Assembly: GCA_023935145.1 (NCBI GenBank)
Contig: CM043700.1
Location: forward strand, 142,436,828 to 142,500,827
Source of the DNA: Bretschneidera sinensis
Taxonomy: Eukaryota > Streptophyta > Magnoliopsida > Brassicales > Akaniaceae
DNA length: 64,000 nt
Direction of reading: 5' to 3'
The notes below the pieces were generated by a model. That model was not told where the DNA came from and ran no database searches. It saw nothing but the letters and a program-made list of their open reading frames with translations. A program made the position numbers and the translations under genes. This document shows, one piece after another, positions 31,280 through 43,917 of this stretch; position 1 is the stretch's first letter, and every line of letters starts with the position of its first letter.

Positions 31280-33150
31280 AGTACAATAACGATGGTGGTT
31301 TTGAGATCGAGAGACAGCAATGGTCAGGATTGACATTAATGTCACAGTAATAGTTCAACAAATTCAAATCAAGACAATGTAAAATCTCCATAATCCAAAT
31401 ATAATCCAGAAATTAAAATGAAGATTCAAAATCATATTCATATCCTAACTTTTATTAAATAAATAGATAATCAAAACACAACAAAAATAAAGAGGAAATG
31501 GGAGAAAGCCAACCCGATCTACCATGGGTCTCGATGATGGTAGTGTAGTGATAGTAGTGACGGTGCAGGTGGTCGCACGATGGTGGCTTGTTTTGGATTT
31601 TCCTGTTGGCATATATGGAGGAGAGGTGAAGTTGTTGGCGTGGAGACGAAGATGACAACGCAATGGTCTGGCGTTGCTGAATAAAGGTGCGATGGTGCTA
31701 GAGGTGAGAGGTGGTGCGACTGCCTGTGGGTAGGGCTGAAGGCGCTGAACGGTGATTGTCGAGGTCAGTGGTTGTGCGTGATGGTGTTGGATGCTGACGG
31801 GCAAAGAGCATAGTGATCCGCGTCGAAAGGAGTGGGAAAGAGCTTGAGGATTTTCTCTATTGGGGTTTGGGTGGCAGAGGTAGTGGCAGTGGCACGACGA
31901 TGGTGAAATATTGTAGTGTTACTGCTAATGACAGCAAGGAAGCTCGCGATTTTGTTTTTCTTTTTTGTCTTTGTCGTATAGAATGGAAAAGGAGGAGAAT
32001 ATGTATTTTATTTGATCTTCAAGAACATCAATATGGGTATCGTGTTGGATGAAGGTACCAAAAAGAAAATTGATTTTTTTTAAAATAGTTTAGGGATTTA
32101 GGTTAGGTTCATTAATTTAGGGATTTAGGTTAGGTTCATTGGTTTATGAAAAAGAGAGAGAGAGAGAGAGATGAGGTAGGTTTCATTGTTTTAATTTAAG
32201 CAATAATAATTTGGATAATTTTCATTCTTAGTTTAAAATTAACAATTTATATGAAATCAAATTTGATTAAACTATAAATTTTAGTATAACGTTTATATTG
32301 GGATGTTTGTAGAAGTTATGTGAAACATTTTTAAAAAAATGTTAAAAACTTGAAGAAAAAAAAATAATTTTTTTGTACAAAGTTATGTTCGTTATTAGCT
32401 TATTAAATACTAATTTTTTTTTATCCAAACCATTTAAAAAAAACTATAAATCGAAACTGAAAAGAAAGAACCACGTGACGACTTAAGGCAGACACCTGTG
32501 ACGCTGGCTTCAGTTATCAAACTTTCTTACGTATCGACGTCCGACCAGCCACGTCACCTGCGGGCGCTGGTAAACATATAGTGCCCCACGTGTGTACTAC
32601 TTCGCAACCCCAGGAGAGAAAATTAAAAGGGAGATACCTGGTGAAAAGAACTACCAAAACGTACTTCTTGTGGGTCACACCATGTTTCTTTGTTACACAT
32701 TGCGTGGGATTTCTTCATTGGGCCACTTGTCCCATAATAGCAAAATGGGCCTCCACTTGTGAGATCTCTTTTAACACGTGCCGTCCTATCCAGATCCTCT
32801 GAATCGTCAATATATCGCGATACGCGAAATTAACTAGCGAGGAAAGGAATCAGAATGGCTGAATCGTATGGGAGTGCACGTGTCATGCAAGCAGCACACA
32901 GTGGTCGCTGATGGCTAGTTTGGGCAGGACGGTCAGCAGCCCGTAGAGCTGGCGAGCCCAAGAGGCTTACACGATAAATGAAAGCAACACAAACACGTTG
33001 CCTTTAATCTCTATGCGTTTCAATTCAAAACAAACACTTTCGTTCCCCTCTCTCTTCTAAGCTTTGTATTTTGCTGATAACATGCATCGTTATAGATGAT
33101 CGACGACGGAGATGAGAATTTGCTGGAGATTTGTTTATTGAAAGTTTGCA
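31280..33150. other. Intergenic region and AHG1 promoter
   Basis: At 31500-31930 there is a GGT/GATGGT-rich stretch with a long low-complexity minus frame; I do not call it a gene. A 27-bp tandem pair containing TTTAGGG lies at 32089-32142, and a (GA)n run at about 32153-32171. The proximal 700 bp carry the CACGTG cluster listed separately. Confidence 0.5.
32472..32884 (+). promoter_or_regulatory. Cluster of four G-box/ABRE motifs upstream of AHG1
   Basis: CACGTG occurs at 32472-32477, 32587-32592, 32775-32780 and 32877-32882, which is 269-679 bases before the ATG. The last is part of ACGTGTC, a full ABRE; a related CCACGTCA lies at 32549. ABREs bind ABF/AREB/ABI5 bZIP factors, and clade-A PP2C genes are generally induced by ABA. 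Four copies of a 6-mer in about 410 bp is far above chance. Confidence 0.65.
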
Positions 33151-33185
33151 ATGACGGAGGATTGTGGGGGAATGTTGAGCGATGA
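33096..33185 (+). promoter_or_regulatory. Upstream ORF overlapping the AHG1 start
   Basis: An ATG at 33096 opens a 29-codon frame ending TGA at 33185. It overlaps the main ATG (33151) by 35 bases in another frame. A six-codon uORF (33082-33099, stop included) overlaps its start. If the transcript begins upstream of 33082, these would lower translation of the phosphatase. The transcription start is not visible in the sequence. Confidence 0.4.
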
Positions 33186-36100
33186 GGTTGACGATTCGCC
33201 GGAAAAGTGCCGGGAGCGGCGGCATAGAAGAATCAAGATGAGGAGGCTGGCGGCTACCTCAGCAACCGGATCTTCACCTCCGGCGAAGGAGAATCAGATG
33301 GACTCGGGGAGCTCAGGTTACGTTTCGCAGGAGAAGCGAATACGTACGGCTAAGAGGGGCGATTTGCCAGTGGTCTCTCCTTCGTTCTCGCCGTCTGCCG
33401 CAGAGGGAGTGGAGGAACCCGCTACGGCAGGGAAAAGCGAGACTGCGGTGGTTGAGCCGGTATATGGAGCGTTGTCGGTGTTGGGGAGGTCACGTGAGAT
33501 GGAGGACGCCATTGCTGCACGAACGAGTCTATGTGAGCCGGAGATTAACCGGCTGCTACCTGTGCATTTCTTCGCTGTGTACGATGGTCACGGCGGCTGT
33601 CACGTAACATAGCTCAAAATTCTCATTTTCTCTTTTAATGCCTTTTTCTTTAAAAAAAAATATTTAAATCTTTTTTTAATCGATATTCAAAATTTTCAAG
33701 CTGTTATAAAAAGTAAAAGAAAGAAAGGGAGAAAAAATTTGACCTTTTTTTCTTTTTCTTTTTTGATCAGCTGCGATTCAATGGGGTTGGAGGTATTTTC
33801 GTAAATTAATATGGGAGTGCTTGAATGATTTTGCATACGATTCGTTGTGTGCAGGTTTCAACGTTGTGTAGGGATATGATGCACGTCTTCATAAAGGAAG
33901 AGCTTATGCGCGTGGGTTCCACAGTGGAGAATGTCAGTGGGGGAGGTACTGGTAGCAGCTCGATTCAGCAACAAGGATTGGACGACCTGGAGCAGAGGTG
34001 GAGCACGGTGATGAAGAGGAGCTTTGAGAGAATGGACGAGGTGGCGACGAGCATGTGCTCGTGTGGGAGCTTTGGGAACCAGTGTGGGTGCCATTCAATG
34101 GAGGCGGGCCTTTGTGGGTCCACCGCCGTGGTGGCTGTGTTAACCCTGGAGCACATCGTGGTTGCCAATTGTGGTGACTCGCGCGCCGTCCTCTGCCGAG
34201 CTGGAAGGGCCATTCCTCTCAGTTCTGATCACAAGGTTAGTTCTATTTTCGAACTTGAGCAGGCATGATTAAAGCATTGTGTAATCATTCAAGAAATGCT
34301 TAAAACATAATCAAGTGATGGTACATGTTTGATTTACATCTTAGTCACCTTAAAATAAATCTAGTTTAACAATTGTTGCAATTCAACATGGAAATAGAAG
34401 GGGAAAACGAAAAGTTATGAATAAATTTACAAACAGATAAAACACCATCCAAAATCTATTTCTCAAAATTAGGGGTTGATGGTTTTGCATGAAAAACAAA
34501 CACGGTATGGACCACCTAGTCACAGATTTTGGGCTATGACTAGTACGACTCCAATTGAATGGTACGGATTTAGAAACAAGACGAAAATAAAAGAATGCTT
34601 GTGATAATGAATAATAGTAGATTTGTTTGGACGATACTCCGTAGCACATTTGAATGACACCACATTTTAGTTGAGTATTTCAGCTTGAATTAGACTTGTA
34701 ATAGAAAGGAAAAAAATGATAGGCTACCAGCAAACCTGTTCGCAGTATGGGGCCTTTTGGTTGGGGATTAAGGTGGGGTTGCACCTGAATAGTTATACTT
34801 CATTTGGTTGAGGAATTTACTATAAGATTAAGGTGGGATAAAATTAGTATTAATCCCACTCATTTGGGATTAAAATTTTTATTTTTGCCATTTTTACTCT
34901 GAATAATAAAAAACAATAATTATAATAACTATAATAATAATGATAGAATTATTATTATTATAATTATTATATACCGTATATGATAATAATAATGACTATA
35001 ACAATAATTATAATTATGAAAATATTATTCTAGTAATTATAATAATTATAATTATGATGATAAAAATAATAAATATAATAATAATTAAATTTTAGGGTTT
35101 GTGAAGAAATTAAAGATTGTTAAGGATGATGAATAATACTAGGGTATTTTGGTAGTTAGAGTTCTTATCTCTCTTTAGTCCAATTTCAGCAATCTCATGA
35201 ATCAAATGTGGGATTAAAATAATTCTTTTTTTATCCTATACCATGTTAATTCTAGTCTTATTCCATTATAATCATGTCTGCGAACCAAACGGGCCCTTAA
35301 GGTATATATATACAAGCATATTTGCTTGTCCCCATTTGATACGTGACCAGCAATAACCCACTCATATTTAGCCCAATTTTCCTGTTTGACACTTCTAACC
35401 TTTGGAAAGATATTTATGTTATCGTTTTAGAAAGCAGACAAACAATTTGAGACACACATTAGAGGGACGCGTTTAGCTGTGTTCACTCTAATTAAATTAT
35501 AAGTGACCCCACTAATTTGAGGATGATATTTAAGGAAGCTTCTAGTTACATATATACACATTTTTATCCTCGAGGAAAATGAATGCATTCTTTGGTCCTT
35601 TGATTTTAATGACAGTAAAGATAAACAAACCACAATTGGGACAAAAATTGAACCATCTCTGACTTCCCGCTCGCTACAGTGATTCATTAAGGTTAAAATC
35701 AGAAAAACACAAAAAAATGACTAGTCTAGCTTCTGTCAATTACTAGTCCAACTTCTGCAATTACAAACAGTCCAAATTAGTGGTCTAACTGTGTGGTTCA
35801 TATAGCATTGCCTTTTTAAAGGAGATAAGATTGTCTAGGAATAAAATGACCTGAAAATTAATGGTAGCTTGTGACTGTTCAAGCCTATAAAATATTTCTT
35901 AAGGTCTTACATGTTTCTAGGGTGGTGGGCCTGCTGGATATTACTGTTTAATGTTCTGATAAGATATATAGTGAATGAAGATGTTCTAGACTTAATTACT
36001 AATTGATTCAATCTTGGTTGTACTTTAGCTAATAAAGTTAAATAAGCTTTTGTAATTAATCCTATTTCCTATGTGACACTAACTTGGCTCAATGTGGCTG

Positions 36101-39100
36101 GACCATCATAAGCTTATATTTTTGTTTGCACGGAATGCAATGTAGTGGCAAACTTCATCTTCACACTTGGTGCTCTGTGCTGCATGAAAAACGATTCTGA
36201 ATTTTTATGAAAAAGAAAAATGATTCTGAATTTGGGTGGGGTGTATTAGATTTCCATGTGCTTTTCACATTATGGTAGTTTCTTATTTTAAAGGAGGTTT
36301 AGTCAGTGATTTTCATGCTTAGCAACGCATGCCGGATTTCTGCTGTTTTGATAGTTGAGTTTTGAAGTTTGCTTGCTGCCAAAATTTATTCAGGGATATC
36401 GCAATTAATAATTTCACAATTTGGTTTGTTTGTATGATTAAGTGAATATCTAGGTGGATCCCCAAGTTTATAGACTTTGAAACATGAAATCGGGCTGTTT
36501 GCCCCATTGTTTTTAAACGGTCTGATGAGATTGTAATTTTGCTTGCAGCCGGACAGGCCAGATGAACTTGCTAGGATTGAAGCTTTTGGGGGCCGTGTCA
36601 TCTTTGTGGATGGAGCGCGAGTAGAAGGCATTCTTGCTATGTCCCGGGCAATAGGTAACCTGTTTCTGCGTTATCTGAATCTTCATATATGCATTTTATT
36701 CCTGTGGAAATGGCATACTACTAGCGACAAGTTTGACTCTTGAGTGTGATGCATGTGTAAATGTGCCAATGAAGATTTAGCATTCAATATCTTATTTTAA
36801 TCTTCTTATTGTATGGTTTTTACCTGAGCTCAGTAGCAATTTTCCCTCCTATTGGGTAGATGATCTGGTTTGATCACATTAAATGAACACATTGAAAGAT
36901 AACCTTTCACAAATAATAGATTACTTTTTTTTCCCTCATTGATACTTTACCTTTTTTTTCTCAGTTGGATGGACTTTCTAAATGGGTGGGCATATCCATG
37001 TTGTTTCGACACTACATGGTCTTGTATGACTTTCCTTTTCTGCTAAATAAAATTAATTTAGTATGAGTTCTATGTTTTGATTTTTGAAAATCCAAATTAA
37101 AGATCTCAAACCTCAAACATTTACAACAGTTCAGTTGGGGCAAATGAATCATCCTTGGCTACTATTGAAGATCAATGACAGCATCACATGATTCCTTTAA
37201 TTTTAATTTTGGGTGAATTAGATAACTGTTTGATTCCCTTCTCCATTTATGACCATCAACTCCATGGGGTTTGTTGGTTTGCGTCAGTTTTGCTTGAGCA
37301 GTTTGATTATGATTTCTTTAATTGTATTCTTGAATCTCCATTGGATACGGTTCCAGTACTCTATTCAGGCTCATTCATATTGCTTCCGTGGTCGTGTAGG
37401 TGTTCAAACTGTTCTTTATTTATTGTACTCTTCTATATTGTTAGCCACATTGAAGATTGCTCTACTCAAAAGAAATTAAATATTTCCATCCAAAAAAAGA
37501 GAAAATAAATAGTGAGTATAAAGGATATTTATTTATGGCGAGACAAGAAAAATTAATGCATTGGAGATTGGTGTATAATTATGAGATTCCGTGGTCAATT
37601 TGTCAATCAATGACCAGATTGGTGTTATTTAGGAGACACTGCATTTGATTGTAATAGAGGCCGGGTAGCTTCTTTAAGTCGCACACGTTTTTGTATTTTT
37701 TGCATTCAGAAGGAGAGTAAAAATGTCTAAGCTATGCATTAATCATATCCTCCGTTGTACAGAGCTGTTTTACCCCTTCCATTCCTGTTAATGTAAGTAA
37801 ATCATACATCTTAGTGTCGTTTTTTGGTATGCAACAGTCATCTAAAGTTTATTTTGTTTGTTTCTTTAAAAGAACAGGAAAGATAAGAATAACCTGTTAA
37901 AAGTTAAAATATAACAGAATTTTGAGGTATTGGAGAAGGAAAAAATGATTTGGTATCTTGACTAAGGCAGTAACAGTGGTTAATTAAGAAATTGGGAGTG
38001 GTAACCTAACTTACATGACTATCACAAAGACCTAGCTGTACTTTTATTATCAATATCTATCAGGTGCATTGTCAATATGAATTCTGAGCTAAGGTAGGGA
38101 AATTGCCTGGCGTAACAAGTTCTTTGTGGATGAGAGTCCAGGTTATGAAATTCCAGCACAATTTGAGTGCAGTATGATCTAGCTAGTGAAATACAGAATC
38201 ATCCTCATTCTGATACCCAATTCTGTTCCTTGTTTGATTCACAAAAAAAAGTAGCATCTTACCATAAAGGTTGATTGATTTGTCAAACTAATTTGAAATT
38301 TGATTTATTGGGATTTCAATAAAAGAACTTGAATATCTTGTAAAAGGTAATGGCTAATTTAAAGTGGTTATATGAGAAACTTACCAACAAATCAGAAAGA
38401 GTCAGGGGCAAGGATTTTGTGAGTGGGCTGGGTCTGACACTTGGCGTTGCAATCGCTGTTGGTCTACGGGTATGTATACCAGTAATATGTAATAGAGTCC
38501 ATGAGATTTTTTCTTTAAATGATTGACATATTTAGATAAGATGTTTTTACATGTTATTGCTCAATGGTGGATTTGTGCATTGTGAATTGGTGGAGTCTTT
38601 GTTCTACATTTGCTAAACTTATGTTTTCAAAGAGACTTCGCATGCATGCATACGCATGTAAATTATTCAATGTAAATACATCTATATATGTGCAAGTGTG
38701 TGTATTTCTTTTTGTAACATTCACACGAATAAGGCTATCAATTTCTGGATTGGTCCCAAGTTAATTCTGAAATATAATTTTATCTATTTCAATCTCTCTA
38801 TTCCTTGATGCATGAATATATCAATATGCTCAATCTGACTGAAAGCTGAAGGTGATCATCCTGGTTGTATATTATATATGCTTCTAATTGATATGTAAAT
38901 ACATTTTCTGTTGTGTTTCTTTGATGTTAAATTTCATTACTTCTTGCGTGGATTTTTGTCCTCTTAATTCTTTCTTTCCGAGGTTCTTAATAGTTTCAGC
39001 CACTGAGAATACAGTTGGACCAATCGTTATTTGTCTGTTATGTTAACTAATAAAATGCATTACATTTATTGTTGTCACATCGAGAACTAGTTGCATTGCA

Positions 39101-40570
39101 TCCATGACTGAATGTGTCTCATTTAATTCAGCTATCTGTAAATATTTGGAATGCATACCTTTTCCAAACACAAGCTACTAGTTATGAGCAACTCGAGTGA
39201 CTTAAGAAGTCAAATGGGTGCTCAGGATTTGTTGTTTGTGCATGGAGCTAGGTGAGTTTGTGGAGCTGACAAATAGAGCACTGAACTCTGATGAGGAGTT
39301 CCAGTCCTGATGTAGCTTGATTTCCTATATGATGTTTCCCTCCTTGAGTCTTCAGATATTCTGTGTAACAGTCCTTGCCATGGTATATCAGATAAGGGAA
39401 AAAATCTTGGCTCTTGGTTTGCACCGGTTGAAAACTTGACCGGTAATTTTTGGGAACTTCACTAGTAATGTTAACTGAGTATGTACGGACATTATTAGTG
39501 AAATTCTCAAAAATCATCAGTCAAGTTTCCAGCCTACACTTACCTTGGTTGTTGGAGATCGGAATATGTTTCGACTTCCATTTGGGAAGGTCAAATGCTT
39601 TATGGTATGAAGCTTTTAGAAATGGCTGTTATCTTCCATAATGCATTTATGATATGGACGTGCCATGTGAAAGGCAAGGTAATAGAAGCACACCATCTGA
39701 CCAGGAGGGTTCAGTTCTAACAGACGCTTAAACATGTAGCTCTGACTTCGTCAGTAATACAACTGTACATGTCAATATTACCAGGGCCGTTTTGAGACTA
39801 TGTTGTAGGTTGTCCTTCCTATTTGCAAAATCCAGATGCAGTGCTGCATTTTGTTGTTGTTAGTTTCATTGTTACTTCGTTCTGGTCAATGCTTAATGAT
39901 ATCAATCTTGTTCTTTGTTGTTTATTCATTTTGATGAAAATTCCTAATTGATGCTCCTTAGTGTTATGGAGATTGAAGACAAATAAAATTTCGCAGCTCG
40001 GCATGTTCTAGCACCATTTTAGACATTAATGTCTGAAATCCCATTGCGTATGTGCTTATTATCTCCCTGACCATGACTGCAAAAAGTTCTTATCGTCAGC
40101 ACTATGACTCCTCCCAACAGGAACAGAAGAACTGAAAGGCATAATTTGTTCTTATATTGACTGATGCAATATTTGCATTTTAGGATGCAAGTGATGCCGT
40201 AAATTCTCACTCACTGTGTTTCCTTAAAACAGGGGACAAGTACCTGAAGCCAGTTGTGACATCAGAGCCTGATTTAACTTTTACAAAGAGAGAAGCAGAA
40301 GATGATTGCTTAATCCTAGCAAGTGATGGCTTATGGGATGTTCTGTCAAATGACTTGGCTTGTGAGGTAGCATGTGAGTGTCTTCGAGGGGGGAATCGTG
40401 CTTTTTCTTCCATAGACCTCAATGATGGGCCTCGAATGGATGGAGAAGGGGATCAATCATTGTATTCCTCTCGAAGTGTACTGGCTGCGACACTTCTCAC
40501 TCGCCTAGCCTTGGGACGGAAAAGTTCTGACAACATCAGTGTCATGGTTGTAGACCTGAAGAGGAGCTGA
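33151..40570 (+). CDS. AHG1: Clade-A protein phosphatase 2C, AHG1 orthologue
   Basis: This is a Mg/Mn-dependent Ser/Thr phosphatase that represses abscisic acid signalling, in Arabidopsis mainly in seeds. Exons are 33151-33603, 33855-34235, 36549-36654 and 40233-40570, all with GT..AG introns, and give 425 residues. The N-terminus has the basic motif [17 protein letters not shown] (possible nuclear signal), matching recalled AHG1. PP2C metal and catalytic motifs are present: MED 117-119, DGHGG 145-149, NCGDSRAV 255-262, DGLWD 345-349 and SDN 412-414. At the position of the ABA-receptor-sensing Trp (ABI1 Trp300), this protein has Val298 (VIFVDGARV), as in AHG1. AHG1 is known to escape PYL inhibition and to bind DOG1; the same is inferred here. 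Introns 2 and 3 are large (2.3 and 3.6 kb) and hold transposon debris. A four-exon paralogue follows. Confidence 0.93.
34749..35296. mobile_element. PIF/Harbinger-like MITE in AHG1 intron 2
   Basis: The left end is GGGGCCTTTTGGTTGGGGATTAA. The right end on the opposite strand reads GGGCCCGTTTGGTTCGCAGAC, a style common in Tourist/Harbinger-type plant MITEs. The interior is very AT-rich with AAT/ATT runs (34910-35090). A clean 3-bp target duplication was not seen (right flank TTA). Confidence 0.55.
38350..38526 (+). other. Exon-like small ORF inside AHG1 intron 3
   Basis: The ATG at 38350 opens a 58-codon frame. Its first 40 codons (to CGG at 38469) are richer in GC than the surroundings and encode a charged start ([20 protein letters not shown]) followed by a hydrophobic stretch [26 protein letters not shown] at 38470 is a good splice donor. 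Joining it to AHG1 exon 4 would be out of frame and reach a stop at once, so it is not an alternative AHG1 start. Gene identity not recognised; it may be a captured exon or chance. Confidence 0.3.
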
Positions 40571-43500
40571 CAAAAAGGCAGGACAAGGTAATCTAATGTT
40601 GATATGTACTTTGCACAGATCCCATGATGAAGCAAAAACAAATTGCACAGAGGTTTCATCGGAGAATAAAGTCATTTTAATAGCGAAAAATCATTAAATT
40701 GACTCCGGTCTTTCAATTATGCTAAGATATCTCTTAATGGCAGGCCTTTGGTGTTGAGCAGAACAGTTTAGCTGTTTGATTACTTTGCAGATTGCTACAT
40801 TATTGATTTATATGTAGTGTGTTGCCTTTCTGCACCTAATAACCAGGTAGCTGCTAGGTTCTTGGAAGTTTGATCTCATTTAACAACAAAGTGTTTGAAA
40901 TAGTATGTTAGTAATTGGAAATTTCCTTAAATGGGGATTCTAAATCTCCCGTAGAAGGAACCTGCAGGAGATTATGGTCAGACAGGAAAGCGCATGAAAA
41001 GAGGTAGAAATTATTGCAATTGTCTAGTCATTTCTTATGGCCTGCAATAATTTTCTTATGGCTTCGGATTAGGCAATAATTTCTTGTGATTCATGATGTT
41101 GGATTAGAATAGAAACAAGTTTAGACTAAGGTGTTGTTTGGGAAAGTGATTAAAATCAACTTAAAGTAAAAAAAAACTTAAATGATTAAAGGTAAAAATT
41201 GATTTTAATCAGAAACCCAAACACAAACAACACCTAAATGGATGAGTATTTTACCATGATTTGGAAAGTATAAAGAGAACCGAAACTGGATCCCAGTAAA
41301 TCTAATCCCTCCAGGGTAAGTGTAGTCCCGCTAAATTCACAGGCTAATTAGTAGCAGCCATGGGGCATGGACACCGGTGGTCTGATATGTCACCTTGGGG
41401 GCTTTGAACTCCCAGTTTATGCTTGTTGACGCTCTTAATCACCGATGAATATATAGTAATAACTTCTTTATTACACAATGAATTAAGAACTATTTTGCCA
41501 AAATGTCATGTGAGAAATGAAAATTTCAAATGCTTTTTCCTTTTCGAAAATTTATTCAAAAAGAAGACATGGTGATTGAAAAGAAAAAGATTATTACATA
41601 TAAAACCGATGATACATGTCAGCTTCAAGCTTTCAAAAGAGGTACTAAGATTCTGTATAAGATTGATGAGTGGTGACTTGTGTTAGTTTTAAAATGAATA
41701 GTACTAAATTCAAATACTATCATGGTGTTATCATTTTTAGAAATGAAAAGTAGTAGTTTCAAAAGAGTACCAAGTTCAAATACTACACCAGGAGAGTAAT
41801 ATTAAAATTGATAGAGAAAAAAATGTAAGGATGAAAAGGAGAGATGAAAAAAATGAAGATGGGGAACACATTTATATTGTTTAATAAAAAAAGTATTTTA
41901 ATTTTTTTATCACATGTAAAAATTATAAATTACAATATTGTAATGATTGAAAAGTAATAGAAACTAAAGTAAGTTATTTTTTCATGAGTTTTATTAAATC
42001 ACAATCTTCTCAAATTGTGATATTTGAATAGTAATAGAAACTAAAATAAGTAATTTTTTCATGAGTTTTACTAAACGCATCATAGAAAGTTCTTTTTTTT
42101 TGTTATTTTTATGTTTTCTATGTCGTTATCCTTTTCTTTTATGTTTTTCCCATTTTTCTTATTGAATTGTGATATTCCATCTTGAATTTTTTTTTTAAAT
42201 TATCATTTTTAAAGAAATTTCACAAAGTTCATTTGAGTTTTGCTCTTATCAGTTAAAGCATAAAAGAGAGAAATGTCACTACAGTTTATAAGCTTCAAAT
42301 GTTTTTTCCATCACAAGATGGAATATCACCTAAGCACACTACCATTTTGAATCATTCGGATTTTGATTCTCTAAAGAAATGTGGAGACAAGTTGTTAACA
42401 TCGCAAACATCAAATTTCAAAATGGTGAAAGTACGAAAATTTGAGAACAAAGTGAAGAAACAAGAATGAACAAAAGAATAATCTGTGTCTTTGTTTTTCC
42501 CCCTTTTTGGCCAAATGTGCTCTAAGATAGGACAAGAAAAGGTTAAAGAAAAGAGGATTTGTGTGCTACACATTGGTGCAAACGCGTTGGGACAAACATA
42601 AATTCAAATATATTGGTGTCAATGTTCACCCGTTAGTCAATTTTTGTTTGTAACAAGAAATTCTTGTTTGACACATTTCCATAAAAAATACATAATACAA
42701 TGATTCATCTCACTTTTAAATGATATTAAAAGAAAGAGAACAAAATATATTTTATTTTCATTAAAAGGTAAAATAAATCCTTGTACCATGTATCTCTCGT
42801 AACCTCGTGTCAAGCAAAAGATTTTTGTTTGTAACATATTAACAGTGAGATCAAATCATACTCCCCAAAAAAATAATGGGATCAAATTAACAATTTTCAT
42901 TAGAACTCTTTCATATTTATTTATGTTCAATTGATTTTAAAAATTCAACGGGTGGCAATTGCCTCCGATCAGTACAAAGTGGCTTCGCCCTGCATGGTGG
43001 TGTTTACAACTACGCTCGTTAGTCTTATCCATATCTTCAATGGCATAAATGCCCTACTTTTTATTTTATTTTATTTCCAACAGAGGCCCGATGTTAAATG
43101 GTTTTCCAAAGATGGGAAGGTTTACTGAAAACGATTTCCTAACATATGGATGAACTATAGAATCCAATTCCCGTCTAAGTTCGTAGCACGTCATAAATTA
43201 CCATATCTCTTAATTTCTTGGGTTGGTTATACAATAATTGTCCTTTTGATGTTTCATTCTATGTACATTTCCTCCTATGCACCCTGTTTGGAAAGATGAT
43301 GAAGATTTCATTTTGACATCCTAGCCTTCATTGGCTTGCTATTGTTTCCATCTTATCCTTTTCGCTTAAGAGTTAAACTTTCACTCGAAGGGAGAATCAC
43401 TTAAATTAAGTTAGTAATATTAACTTAGTTTGGTAAACTTATTTCACATCAGTCTTAGACATTCAATTTTGACACATTTGTAAATGTAAAAAGTGTCTAT

Positions 43501-43917
43501 TAATAATTTGTATATTTTATACCAGTTTTAACTCTCTCGTTACAATAATTTTTTACGTTTATAATTCTATCAAAATGACAGGAGTAACAGTATTCTAACT
43601 TAATAATACGTGTACTCATATGATTTTGGCAGCATATATCAATAGTAACGTTTGAAAAATGTATTCGCAATGAAAAGTTTTTGTTTGTCACCGTGTTATA
43701 AATTAATGCTTTTTACCCACGTGGTTCATGGCTTCATGCATAGCTCTCCTGTGGTGCTTGTATAAGCTAAGGACTCTTCCTCCACTATTCATAAACCAAC
43801 CCGTCTCCTTCACCTTTATATCTCTCCCTCCCTCGTTTTTTTTTTCTTCTTTCTTGAGAAACTTTAATTTCGGACTCTCTCTTAGTCTCCTCTCTCTCAC
43901 TCTCAGAGTTTTTTGAA
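40571..43917. other. Intergenic between the two PP2C genes
   Basis: This includes the AHG1 3' UTR, a 105-bp MITE (41130-41234) and a 77-bp-period imperfect duplication (agtaatagaaactaaa at 41953 and 42030). The promoter of the second PP2C has a CACGTG at 43718-43723, 195 bases before the ATG, and a GTATAAG TATA-like box near 43756. No gene recognised. Confidence 0.5.
41130..41234. mobile_element. Short foldback MITE, Harbinger-type, TAA target duplication
   Basis: The left arm GGTGTTGTTTGGGAAAGTGATTAAAATCAA and the right arm (opposite strand) GGTGTTGTTTGTGTTTGGGTTTCTGATTAAAATCAA form a near-complete hairpin. TAA flanks both ends (41127-41129 and 41235-41237), as expected for PIF/Harbinger insertion. 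Confidence 0.75.

Noticed and set aside
31445..31804. 119-codon minus-strand ORF upstream of AHG1
   Set aside because: Low-complexity His/Thr/Pro/Ser-rich translation of a GATGGT-rich stretch; no recognisable domain.
32089..32142. TTTAGGG-containing tandem pair as interstitial telomere sequence
   Set aside because: Only one TTTAGGG per 27-bp copy, not consecutive 7-mers; just a short duplication.
43728..43916. 62-codon ORF ending one base before the second PP2C start
   Set aside because: Its ATG lies upstream of the TATA-like box at about 43756, so it is probably outside the transcript. Composition reflects the CT-rich leader.
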